Shown one piece after another: positions 25,801-34,536 of a stretch of 64,000 bases of DNA. Positions within the stretch are counted from its first letter, which is position 1, and the number at the start of each line of letters is the position of its first letter. Below the pieces are notes generated by a model. It had not been told where the DNA came from. It worked only from the letters and a program-made list of their open reading frames with translations, and searched no databases. Source of the DNA: CAZAZQ01 sp964489705 (GTDB lineage Bacteria; Zixibacteria; MSB-5A5; GN15; FEB-12); NCBI GenBank assembly GCA_964489705.1, contig CAZAZQ010000002.1, positions 62,001-126,000 on the forward strand, in the 5' to 3' direction. Both the position numbers and the translations under genes were made by a program.

Positions 25801-27027
25801 TTAAAAACTCCTTCTCATAGCCTTGGCGGGATTCATCCTGGCGGCGTACGTCGCCGGATACAAGCCTATGATGGTGGTAAAGATAAATACCCAAAACGGG
25901 TAGAAGGTATATTGTCTCGCTCTCATAACGGGATAAAGCAACTCCCGAAACGTTACCCCCGCAAACTCGATACCGGTGTAATCGATTCCGATTTTCGACA
26001 TAACCATGGTGGCGACGAAACCAAGCAACACTCCCCAGCAGATACTCAACAGCGCTAACGATGCCGCTTCGAAAAGAATCAACTCGCCCAACGCCAGCGG
26101 CTGGGTGCCGATTGCCCGCAAGACACCGAACTCGAACATGCGTTCATACAACGACATGAAAAGGGTATTAACGATACCCAGTGAAACCAGCGCAAAAAGA
26201 ATGAGTCCCATCAACCAAATCGAGAAGCGGGACATCTCAAATGCCGCTTCCAACTGGGGGAGAAGCTCCGTCCAGCCGACCGCCTCGTTTCCGTTTTTCG
26301 AGTATTTGCTCCAAAAAGGCATATCCTTTGACTTCCCTATATTCGTATTGACGAATTTGATGGCGATTTCGTGGGATTGGTTGGGCAAATTCAGCATGGA
26401 GCGGGCTTTGTCGATGCGGATAAACGCCATCGCCTTGTCCATTTCCGGAATATTGAAATAATATATGCCCGAAATGCGGAACATGGCTTGCGAAAGGTCC
26501 CCGGTGTGGGCTTCTGCGGTGGTCAGCACAATTCTATCTCCAAGCCCAACTTCCAAAATCTCCGCCAGCTTTTTCCCGATAATGATGTCGTTTTCATCGG
26601 TGCCTTCAAAATACGAACCTTTGATGAGCGCTTCGTCCACTTGTGATAGTTCCTTCTCCGTTTTCGGATCCACTCCCACCATAGTGATTGAACTGACGTT
26701 CGCCGGTGAGCTTATCATCGCCAGCGTGAGGATGCGGGGAGTAAAAGCGCGAACGAGAGGTTCGGTACGCAGCTCTTCCATAATGTTCGGGAAATCGACA
26801 ATCGTTTTCTCCACGTCGAACGTTTCGAGAAATCCCTCGCGATGGATCTGACCTTCTCCTAAGAATGAGGCGGTGGCGGAATGTATCATGTTCTGTTCCA
26901 TCCCTATCATGAAGGCATCGACAAAAATCAATGACGCCAAACCGATGCCGATGGCAAACCCGGCAATCAATGTCCGCCGGGTATTGCGGAAGAGATTTCG
27001 CCACGCCAGTTTGAGGTACAAAAGCAT
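25801..27027 (-). CDS. FtsX-like ABC permease (LolC/E-type), second subunit
   Basis: 408 residues. One N-terminal membrane helix after a basic start (KLAWRNLFRNTRRTLIAGFAIGIG), a large periplasmic MacB_PCD-like domain (about 45-265), and three C-terminal helices with the conserved ERMFEFGVLRAIGTQP coupling motif between them. This layout is that of the LolC/LolE and MacB permeases. It is a diverged paralogue of the neighbouring permease, suggesting a heterodimeric transporter with the LolD-type ATPase. Confidence 0.92.
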   Translation of the reverse strand: MLLYLKLAWRNLFRNTRRTLIAGFAIGIGLASLIFVDAFMIGMEQNMIHSATASFLGEGQIHREGFLETFDVEKTIVDFPNIMEELRTEPLVRAFTPRILTLAMISSPANVSSITMVGVDPKTEKELSQVDEALIKGSYFEGTDENDIIIGKKLAEILEVGLGDRIVLTTAEAHTGDLSQAMFRISGIYYFNIPEMDKAMAFIRIDKARSMLNLPNQSHEIAIKFVNTNIGKSKDMPFWSKYSKNGNEAVGWTELLPQLEAAFEMSRFSIWLMGLILFALVSLGIVNTLFMSLYERMFEFGVLRAIGTQPLALGELILFEAASLALLSICWGVLLGFVATMVMSKIGIDYTGIEFAGVTFRELLYPVMRARQYTFYPFWVFIFTTIIGLYPATYAARMNPAKAMRRSF

Positions 27028-27040
27028 ACGGTAAACCCTC

Positions 27041-28261
27041 TCAGTGCATTCTCATCGCTTTTGCCGGAGCGGTGCGAGCGGCTTTTGCCGCCGGGAAAGC
27101 AGCGACCAGCATTGCCGAGGCAACCACACAGATTGCCGGGATATAGAAGCTCCGCGCATTAATTTCTGCGAACATTCGGGAAAACTCAATCCCGCCATAG
27201 GTAAAAGGAGTCGGGAGGGCAATGCCGTGGGTTGACAGAAGGGAGTTATAAAGATATGCGGCGCCTGCTCCCAGCAGACAACTGAGCAAGGACATTATCA
27301 TCACTTCCATCAGCACCAAGCTGAAAATTTGTTGCGGGCTGGTGCCGACGGCACGCAGGACGCCGTATTCCCGTCGTCGCTCCAACACCGTCATCAATAC
27401 GGTATTCAAGACGCCCACCGCCACCACCAAAATGACTACCGCCAATGTTACCAATGAACCTTTTTGGTCGGCTCGCATGGCTTGATAAAACTGTCGGGCA
27501 AACTGTTGCCACGGCTCGACGGAGAGTGAAGGATTGGAGAGAATAGCCTTGATTTCTTCCGTTATCGTTGGGATGTCGTCAAGGTCATCGCAGATGACGG
27601 CGATTTCGTGAACTTGGTTTTCCAAAACGAACAGCTCTTGAGCGTCGGAGAGATGTAAGTAAAGCGAGCTCTGGTCGGTCAAACGGTCGCCGGTGGCGAC
27701 GGTGCCGACAATGGCATAGAGATCGTTTGCCAGCGAACCGTCCGCTGCCTGCGAGACAATTACCACCGTGTCGCCCACCTTCGCCTGCAGCGCCTTTGCC
27801 AAACCGATGCCGATGAGTGCTTCGTGACGGGGAGCTCGAGCAAAGGAACGTCCGTCAACAATTTTCTTGTCGAACTTGGTTGTCGTTTCTTCTTTTTCAG
27901 GGTCGATGCCGATAATTTTTGCTCCCGTGCTTTTATCGTTTACGGAGACCAAACCGGCGGAGAACAAGCGAGGAGACCACGATTCCACCCCTTGAAGAGT
28001 CATGAGTTCTTTCCCGATTTCTTGGTAATGGGTGATGGTTTTATAGAGAGAAGGAGTATCAAGATACCCGTGGCGATGGATTTGGATATGTCCCAGTTGG
28101 TTGCGGGTGAACATATTAATGATATAGTTATACGTCCCGTCGGACCAAGCGATGGTGACGGAAGAGAGCGCAAAACCGCCGAACATGGTTAACGCCGTCA
28201 GCAGCGTCCGCCGCTTTTGTCGAAAAATGTTCCGGAAGGCGATTTTGAGCAGTGTCATCAT
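27041..28261 (-). CDS. FtsX-like ABC permease (LolC/E-type), first subunit
   Basis: 406 residues, same build as the following gene: AFRNIFRQKRRTLLTALTMFGG at the start, a periplasmic domain of about 220 residues, then three helices with RRREYGVLRAVGTSPQQI. The C-terminus ends AARTAPAKAMRMH, close to the paralogue's AARMNPAKAMRRSF. It starts five bases after the LolA-like gene and ends thirteen bases before the second permease, so the operon is compact. Start is the first or second of two consecutive ATGs. Confidence 0.92.
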   Translation of the reverse strand: MMTLLKIAFRNIFRQKRRTLLTALTMFGGFALSSVTIAWSDGTYNYIINMFTRNQLGHIQIHRHGYLDTPSLYKTITHYQEIGKELMTLQGVESWSPRLFSAGLVSVNDKSTGAKIIGIDPEKEETTTKFDKKIVDGRSFARAPRHEALIGIGLAKALQAKVGDTVVIVSQAADGSLANDLYAIVGTVATGDRLTDQSSLYLHLSDAQELFVLENQVHEIAVICDDLDDIPTITEEIKAILSNPSLSVEPWQQFARQFYQAMRADQKGSLVTLAVVILVVAVGVLNTVLMTVLERRREYGVLRAVGTSPQQIFSLVLMEVMIMSLLSCLLGAGAAYLYNSLLSTHGIALPTPFTYGGIEFSRMFAEINARSFYIPAICVVASAMLVAAFPAAKAARTAPAKAMRMH

Positions 28262-28266
28262 CTCAC

Positions 28267-29040
28267 TTACCGAGCGGCACGGAGGTTTCTCAAGGAGAAA
28301 ATATTATCGTCGACCGGGGTGTCGAAGTCCAACCGCAAGTAACGGATAATTGTTTTATGTCCCTTTTTGGTGTGAGGGATCATTTCCATGACGGAAGGGA
28401 GAGTGTGGGAGCCGAAGGTTTTGATTTCTTTATATGTCAAGGTGCGAATGAGTTTTCCTTTTTCGTCGTAGTACTTTTGCCAGATGGGAATATGGTCGGA
28501 TTTGCGCGCCGCTATCACGATGTTTCCCCAGACGATAGGTAAATCTTCCCGCGGGATGCAGTTTATATATATCACACTGTCGGCGGCACTGTCGACGGTA
28601 GTCAGTTCGTAGGTATAATCTTCAAACAAAGAAAACTCTTTCACCAAGTCGTCGTTGGTGAAATCCGAGCCCATCCATGAGTTCATCATCATGGAGGGAG
28701 GAACCTTGATGACCTTGTTGGTTTTGGGCAGATAGTTCCACATTTGGTTTTTGATGCGGAGAGTGGCGACCCCTTTTTCTTTTTGCGGCGAGAGGATGCG
28801 GATAAGGGTTTTGTCCATTCCCTGCGTCCAGCACTTCATTTTCAGCGTCCGTTGCCAGTGGGGGGTGATGATTTCCATTTCAATTTCGGAGTAACTGGAG
28901 GCACTTCGATAAAGCTTGTCGATGTCGTCGACAATTTGATGAAGTTTTTCGATGGTTATCTCTTCTGTTTGTCCGCGTGTCGGCAGGCATGCCATAATGC
29001 TTCCCCACGCAGCAAGTAGGAATATGACGAATGGTTTCAC
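28267..29040 (-). CDS. LolA-like outer-membrane lipoprotein sorting protein
   Basis: 257 residues. GTG at 29040 is chosen because GGGGAGGA lies about seven bases upstream and a signal peptide follows at once (VKPFVIFLLAAWGSIMACLP); the open frame to 29181 has no such features. The mature part is a LolA-superfamily half-barrel of the kind annotated outer membrane lipoprotein-sorting protein: IEMEIITPHWQRTLKMKCW, LIRILSPQKEKGVATLRI, MWNYLPKTNKVIKVPPSMM and IWQKYYDEKGKLIRTLTY (each given as short pieces of the pattern). It would shuttle a hydrophobic cargo through the periplasm. First gene of the five-gene transport operon. Confidence 0.88.
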   Translation of the reverse strand: MKPFVIFLLAAWGSIMACLPTRGQTEEITIEKLHQIVDDIDKLYRSASSYSEIEMEIITPHWQRTLKMKCWTQGMDKTLIRILSPQKEKGVATLRIKNQMWNYLPKTNKVIKVPPSMMMNSWMGSDFTNDDLVKEFSLFEDYTYELTTVDSAADSVIYINCIPREDLPIVWGNIVIAARKSDHIPIWQKYYDEKGKLIRTLTYKEIKTFGSHTLPSVMEMIPHTKKGHKTIIRYLRLDFDTPVDDNIFSLRNLRAAR

Positions 29041-29143
29041 GGTGTTTTCCTCCCCGGTACCGGTAAATGTTCTCACTTCATGGTAACGGTTTGCTCCTCC
29101 TTTTGCCAGAATGTTCGATTTCCGAGCATTTGGTCCCCCCGCC

Positions 29144-31294
29144 TTAAAAGTGGATGCGGTCGTCGGTCGTGTCTTCCGCAATGGGATGAGTCGTCCGGCG
29201 GGTGGTCAACGGCAGTCCGCTGGAAGGGTGCAGGCGGCAATAGGTGGTGGGGCAGTTGTCTTCGGTAAAGACTTCGTTGCGAACGTTGATGCAGCGATCG
29301 GTGGCAAGCTCACCCGATTCCAGACAGACATCCAGATGGACGATACCTTCCGGTTCCTCAAAGTCGAGGATGGGCAGGGAATCGTGGGCTTTTATCATGA
29401 ACTCAGTCCAAATCGGGACGCCGTTCTTTCCGCCGACTTGGTTTTTCCCCAGCGACGTTTTGTCGTCGAAGCCGACCCAGGCACCCGCCGTAATCTGGGG
29501 GGTGTAGCCGATGAACCAGTTGTCGCAGAAATTATCCGAAGTCCCGGTTTTTCCACCGGCGGGACGAGTGAACCCCATCCAGCGCGCCCGCCGCCCCGTG
29601 CCGTTATCAATCACCGAGCGCATCAGGTCGACCATGATGTAGGCGGTCTGTGCCGAGAGCACTTCTTCTTTTTGAACGGCGGTGTTGTCTTCCAGCACTC
29701 GACCGTAGCGGTCGACGATTTTATGAATCGTTCGGTAAGGGATGTGTATCCCTTGGTTCGGAAAGGTGGTGTACGCCGACACCAACTCAATCAACCGCAC
29801 TTCACTGACGCCGATAGCCAGCGACGGCACTTCCGCCAGAGGAGTGGTGATGCCCATCCGACGGGCGTAAAATATTGCCTGCGCCGGTTGGATTTTCAAC
29901 AGGAGACGGATAGCCACCAAGTTTCGGGAGAGGCGCAGCCCGTCGCGAAGGGTGACAGGTCCCATGAACTTGTTGTCAAAGTTGTGCGGCCGCCATTGCT
30001 TGGCGCCGGGAATGTCGAGCACGATGGAATTATCATCAATAATGTCGGTAGTTCGGAAGCCATTGTCGATACACGCGGTGTAAACGAACGGTTTGAACGC
30101 CGAACCGGGTTGGCGGAGGGCTTGCACGGCGCGGTTGAACTTTGACTCTTCGAATGACCGACCTCCCACCATTGCCAGAACGTCACCGTTGGAGTTGTCA
30201 ATGGCGACAAATGCCCCTTGGACTTTTTTGTACACCCGGATGGAATCGCCGAACTCGTCGACCGTGTCCGGCAGCACGGTTGTGTAATGCTTGTTGGTTA
30301 AGCGGTAGGTGCGCTCAATCATCGCGCGCAGGGAGTCGATTTTTTTGCTCAAGGCTTCTTCCGCCGCTTTTTGGAGGTCGACATCCAGCGAAGTAAAGAC
30401 CTTCAGCCCGCCCGAGTAGAGCATATTTTCGCCGTACTTATCCAAAATGTACTGGCGGATATACTCGGTGAAATACGGCGCCGTTCCGATTTTTTCTTCC
30501 GGCGGGTTGATGACCAACGGTTCCTGCCGGAGGGAATCGTATTCCTCCTTGGATATTTTCCCGTACTGATAATAAGAATACAGCACTCGATTTCGCGCCC
30601 GAAGGCATTTGTCCGGGTTGTTGAACGGCGAATTGATATTGGGCGCCTTGAGAACCCCTATGAGAATGGCGCAATCATTGATGTTGAGCTCTCCGACCGA
30701 CTTGGAAAAGAACGTATGGGCGGCGGCGGCGATACCGTAAGCGCCGCGGCTGAAATAGTACTGGTTGAGGTACATTTCGATGATTTCATCTTTGGAATAG
30801 GTCCGCTCCAGCTTGATGGCGGTCAGAGCCTCTTTGATTTTTCGTTCAAAGGTTCTCTTCCGGTTCAAAAAGAGCATCCGCGCCAACTGCTGCGTAATCG
30901 TCGATGCCCCGGCGGCTTTTTTCCATTGGATAAGGTCGGTGAGGGCGACGATAAAGAGCCGCCGGATGTTGATACCCCAGTGGTCGTAAAATTCCCGGTC
31001 TTCCGATGCCAGCAGCATATCAACCAAATGGGGAGGAAAATCACGAAAAGGGGTCAAAGCGCGATTTTCGCTGTAAAACTCTTTCAGCAACACTCCGTTG
31101 CGGTCGTACACTTTGGTTTTCAGACTCGGCTCGATGTTGTACAACTGCTCGAACGAAGGCAACTCCGATTGGTAGACGACATACGTTCGATAGCCGACTA
31201 TAACCAGAAGGACAACGCTGAGAAAAAACAGAATGAGGAGAGTATTCCTCAGCCGGTGTCCCTTGTATTTCTTTTGGTTTACCGTCATTGCCAT
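29144..31294 (-). CDS. Class A penicillin-binding protein (PBP1A type)
   Basis: 716-residue bifunctional peptidoglycan synthase. A cytoplasmic basic start and one membrane helix (LLILFFLSVVLLVIVGY) precede the GT51 glycosyltransferase domain: ASEDREFYDHWG with the catalytic Glu, GASTITQQLARMLF and KIKEALTAIKLER. The transpeptidase domain has the active-site serine in PGSAFKP (about S398), SRNLV as the SxN motif and KTGTSDN as the KTG motif. All are intact. A promoter on the minus strand (31302-31329) would start transcription almost at the ATG. The downstream LolA-like gene follows after 103 bases. Confidence 0.95.
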   Translation of the reverse strand: MAMTVNQKKYKGHRLRNTLLILFFLSVVLLVIVGYRTYVVYQSELPSFEQLYNIEPSLKTKVYDRNGVLLKEFYSENRALTPFRDFPPHLVDMLLASEDREFYDHWGINIRRLFIVALTDLIQWKKAAGASTITQQLARMLFLNRKRTFERKIKEALTAIKLERTYSKDEIIEMYLNQYYFSRGAYGIAAAAHTFFSKSVGELNINDCAILIGVLKAPNINSPFNNPDKCLRARNRVLYSYYQYGKISKEEYDSLRQEPLVINPPEEKIGTAPYFTEYIRQYILDKYGENMLYSGGLKVFTSLDVDLQKAAEEALSKKIDSLRAMIERTYRLTNKHYTTVLPDTVDEFGDSIRVYKKVQGAFVAIDNSNGDVLAMVGGRSFEESKFNRAVQALRQPGSAFKPFVYTACIDNGFRTTDIIDDNSIVLDIPGAKQWRPHNFDNKFMGPVTLRDGLRLSRNLVAIRLLLKIQPAQAIFYARRMGITTPLAEVPSLAIGVSEVRLIELVSAYTTFPNQGIHIPYRTIHKIVDRYGRVLEDNTAVQKEEVLSAQTAYIMVDLMRSVIDNGTGRRARWMGFTRPAGGKTGTSDNFCDNWFIGYTPQITAGAWVGFDDKTSLGKNQVGGKNGVPIWTEFMIKAHDSLPILDFEEPEGIVHLDVCLESGELATDRCINVRNEVFTEDNCPTTYCRLHPSSGLPLTTRRTTHPIAEDTTDDRIHF

Positions 31295-31301
31295 ACGTCC
31301 A

Positions 31302-31329
31302 ATCTTATTTCCTTGCGAGCGGAAGTCAA
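31302..31329 (-). promoter_or_regulatory. Promoter of penicillin-binding protein gene
   Basis: Minus strand TTGACT (31324-31329), 16-base spacer, TAAGAT (31302-31307); the predicted start of transcription falls at the ATG at 31294. Confidence 0.5.
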
Positions 31330-31402
31330 CTTAAAACGGGAATTCGCTATTAGTTGCTTTTTTCGCTCAATCATACTACCATATTGATTGAGAGATAACT
31401 CG

Positions 31403-31431
31403 TTGTCGTTATCAACCTTTGCTTGTTATAT
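31403..31431 (+). promoter_or_regulatory. Promoter of tyrS
   Basis: TTGTCG (31403-31408), 17-base spacer, TTATAT (31426-31431), 26 bases before the tyrS ATG. Confidence 0.45.
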
Positions 31432-31457
31432 GACGATATCTCAAGAAAGATGCACAC

Positions 31458-32735
31458 ATGGAGAGAAAATTGACAACGGAAGGAGAAGACACACAATTGG
31501 ATAAGGAATTTGCCCGCCAGTGGAAGATTATTTCCCGCGGCACGGTTGACCTTCTGCCGGAAGGCGAATTTGAAGAGCTGGTAAAAAAATCAATCCGCGA
31601 AAACGTTCCCCTCCGCGTCAAACAAGGCTTCGACCCGACCGCCCCCGATATTCACCTCGGACACACCATCGGGATTCGCAAGCTCAGGCAGTTTCAAGAC
31701 TTAGGGCATAAAATTATCCTCATCGTCGGTGACTACACGGCGATGGTCGGTGACCCGTCGGGGCAGTCCGCCACCCGTCCCCAACTGGCGTATGACACGA
31801 TTATGAAAAACGCCGAGACTTATCAGGCACAATTTTTCAAAATTTTGGACAAGTCGAAAACGGAAGTCCGCTTCAACGGGGAGTGGTTCAAGGAGATGAG
31901 CTTCTCCGACATTATGAACTTGGCGTCCAAATTTACCGTCGCCCGCTTGCTGGAGCGGGATGATTTCGAAAAGCGGATGCGGCGGGGAATCCCCATTTCC
32001 ATTCACGAGCTCTTTTATCCCCTCATGCAGGCATACGATTCCGTTGCCATCAAAGCCAACGTGGAAATCGGCGCCACCGAGCAAAAGTTCAACTTGCTGG
32101 CAGGGCGGACGATTCAAGAAGCCTACGGCGTCGAACCGCAATGTATTTTGACCATGCCGGTTTTGGTCGGAGTGGACGGGGAAAAGAGGATGTCGAAATC
32201 GTTAGGCAATTACATCGGTATCAACGAGCCGCCGAAGGAGATTTTCGGCAAGGTCATGTCGATTCCCGATGATTTGATATATCCGTACTTTGAATTGGCG
32301 ACGGATGTAACGTTCGAAAAGCTTGAGCAAATCAAAAAGGCGCTTTCCCAGCCGGATGTCAACCCGATGCTGCTCAAGAAAGAGCTGGCGGAAACCTTGG
32401 TCGATATGTATCACCCGAAAGGGTCGGGGAAGAAAGCCAAAGAAGAATTCGAACGGGTTTTTTCCCACAAGCAGTTGCCGGATGAAATCCCGGAAGTTTC
32501 CCGGAGCCAACTGGAAGAATGGGGGATTTCTCCCGAGAAAGTGTACCTCGTTCATTTGATAACCAAAGCCAAGTTAGCCCGTTCCAACAGTGAAGCCCGG
32601 AAGCTCATCGAAGCCGGTGCCGTGACGATGGACGGGGAAAAAATCACGGATGTCAATTACGAGTTCGAATTGTCTCCCGGCGACGAACGTATCCTGAAAG
32701 TAGGCAAAAGGCGCTTTTTGAAAGTCCGAGGGTGA
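31458..32735 (+). CDS. tyrS: Tyrosine--tRNA ligase
   Basis: 425-residue class I aminoacyl-tRNA synthetase that charges tRNA-Tyr. The nucleotide-binding HIGH motif appears as HLGHT (about 66-70) and the KMSKS loop as KRMSKS (about 243-248). A C-terminal S4 RNA-binding domain (from about 355: KLARSNSEARKLIEAGAV) completes the protein. FDPTAPDIHLGHT and EQKFNLLAGR place it in the TyrZ-like bacterial branch rather than the E. coli TyrS branch. ATG at 31458 is 26 bases past a promoter. Confidence 0.96.
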   Translation: MERKLTTEGEDTQLDKEFARQWKIISRGTVDLLPEGEFEELVKKSIRENVPLRVKQGFDPTAPDIHLGHTIGIRKLRQFQDLGHKIILIVGDYTAMVGDPSGQSATRPQLAYDTIMKNAETYQAQFFKILDKSKTEVRFNGEWFKEMSFSDIMNLASKFTVARLLERDDFEKRMRRGIPISIHELFYPLMQAYDSVAIKANVEIGATEQKFNLLAGRTIQEAYGVEPQCILTMPVLVGVDGEKRMSKSLGNYIGINEPPKEIFGKVMSIPDDLIYPYFELATDVTFEKLEQIKKALSQPDVNPMLLKKELAETLVDMYHPKGSGKKAKEEFERVFSHKQLPDEIPEVSRSQLEEWGISPEKVYLVHLITKAKLARSNSEARKLIEAGAVTMDGEKITDVNYEFELSPGDERILKVGKRRFLKVRG

Positions 32736-32891
32736 AACCGTCTTCCCGGCAAAGTGTTTAAGGAGATAAAGAAAGACGCGGATTATGACTCCCGTGCGGT
32801 TGAAGTGCGGAAAGAGGCGAAGAGCGGATGAAAAGGAGCATCGGAGCGAGTGACTGATTGCGAAAAGAAAACGTCGAGAGGGGTTGAAGGG

Positions 32892-34529
32892 GTGAAGTAC
32901 GGTATCCTTCTGCCGATGGCGCTTCTTGCACTGCTGGCGTATGTCATCAGCGGCTGTACGAGCAAGGCGGTCAAGCACAAGGTGATGGAAGTCAAGCCGC
33001 AGCCCCACGGCGTCCGTGCCGAAGCGGTGCCGCTTCTCTCCGAGGATGACAAAATCGATCCGCAAGCGTTTCACTACTATACAAATGCCGTTTTATACGA
33101 GCAGATGGGCAATCCGTACATGGCTGCCATAAATTATCGCAAAGCCCTTCGCCATTTTCCCGAATCGTACGAGATTCGCTATTCTCTGGCGCAAAACCTC
33201 TACCATCTTCAGGAATACAAAGAGGGGTTGGAAGTCCTCTCAGAGATAAAACCGGTCGACAAGAAGGTTTTGGAATTGAAAGCGCGAATGTATCTGGCGG
33301 TCGGAGCGGAAGATTCCGCCCGCATAGCGTATCTTGACATTGTTCGCATGGACCCGGAAGATTCCCGCGCCTATGCCTATCTTGCCGGTTCCTACCGCAA
33401 GCTCAACAACCTTGATTCGACCATTTGGGCATACCAGAATTTGGTGCGCCTGAAACCCGACCAGTATCGCTTGCATACGGAACTGGGGCGACTGTTGGCG
33501 CAAAAAGGGGAGTATGAAAAGGCGAAAGAAGCCTTCCGCAAGTCAATCGAGGTTGCCGGTGACGCTAAGAATGTCTCCTCTTACATCGCTTTGGGAGAAC
33601 TGTACTTGGTAACGGAAAAGCCGGATTCCGCCTTGACCATCCTTCATCAAGCGCTTGAAATAGACCTGGACAATGTCCTTATTCACAGGGACTTGCGAAG
33701 TGCCTATGTCGATTTGGACTCACTGGAGAGCGCTTTGCCGCACGCTCGAAAAGAAGTGGAGCTTACCCCCATGGACTTGACCGCTCTGCGGCGGCTGGGG
33801 ATGTTGTATTACTGGCTCGATTCGTTGACGCAAGCCGATTCGGTTTTTTCCGCCCTTATCGAACGCGGTGATCGCCATCCGCTCAACTACAGTTTCCTGG
33901 GCAGGATAGCTCTCCAACAAAAAGAGTATCAACGAGCCAAGGAGTACTACGAGCACCTCACCAAAGTTGCCGACTCGGTCTATGAAGGATGGGTGAATCT
34001 CGGCTATGCCTACGGTCAATTGGGGGAGAAAGAAAAAGAGCTCGAGACCTACCGGAGCGGCTTGGAGCACATGCGCGACGACAAGGGGAAAGAGCGGCTG
34101 TTGTTTGCTCTGGGGGTGGCATATGAAAAATATGATATGATTGACGAGTCGATTGCCACGTTCGAAGAGTTGGTCGCTCGCTATCCCGATTTTGATCCGG
34201 CGCTGAATTATTTGGGATACATGCTGGCAGACCGGGGAGAGCGGCTGGAATATGCCCGACAGTTGTTGGAGCGGGCGGTTTCGATTTCGCCGGATAACGC
34301 CGCCTATCTTGACAGTTACGGCTGGGTCTTCTACCGGTTGGGAAAATATAAAAAGGCGTTGGATTACTTAAAAAAAGCAGTGACGCTTGACAATGATCCC
34401 GTAATATTCGATCATCTCGGTGATGTATATCAAGCGGTGGGAAATACCGAGAAAGCTCGTTTGTGGTGGCGGAAGGCGCTTGAGATTGATCCGGCGAATG
34501 ATTCCCTCAAGGCAAAATTGGAGCGGTAG
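32892..34529 (+). CDS. TPR-repeat lipoprotein
   Basis: 545 residues. GTG at 32892 has AGAGGG eight bases upstream and gives a lipoprotein signal (KYGILLPMALLALLAYVISGC) with a cysteine at the cleavage site; a GTG at 32850 would put fourteen charged residues before it. The mature protein is about fourteen TPR-like repeats (for example NYRKALRHFPESYEIRYSLA, AFRKSIEVAG, ALDYLKKAVTLDNDP), ending WWRKALEIDPANDSLKAKLER in pieces. It probably acts as a membrane-anchored scaffold in the envelope. It lies seven bases upstream of another lipoprotein gene. Confidence 0.85.
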   Translation: MKYGILLPMALLALLAYVISGCTSKAVKHKVMEVKPQPHGVRAEAVPLLSEDDKIDPQAFHYYTNAVLYEQMGNPYMAAINYRKALRHFPESYEIRYSLAQNLYHLQEYKEGLEVLSEIKPVDKKVLELKARMYLAVGAEDSARIAYLDIVRMDPEDSRAYAYLAGSYRKLNNLDSTIWAYQNLVRLKPDQYRLHTELGRLLAQKGEYEKAKEAFRKSIEVAGDAKNVSSYIALGELYLVTEKPDSALTILHQALEIDLDNVLIHRDLRSAYVDLDSLESALPHARKEVELTPMDLTALRRLGMLYYWLDSLTQADSVFSALIERGDRHPLNYSFLGRIALQQKEYQRAKEYYEHLTKVADSVYEGWVNLGYAYGQLGEKEKELETYRSGLEHMRDDKGKERLLFALGVAYEKYDMIDESIATFEELVARYPDFDPALNYLGYMLADRGERLEYARQLLERAVSISPDNAAYLDSYGWVFYRLGKYKKALDYLKKAVTLDNDPVIFDHLGDVYQAVGNTEKARLWWRKALEIDPANDSLKAKLER

Positions 34530-34536
34530 CTCCGAG

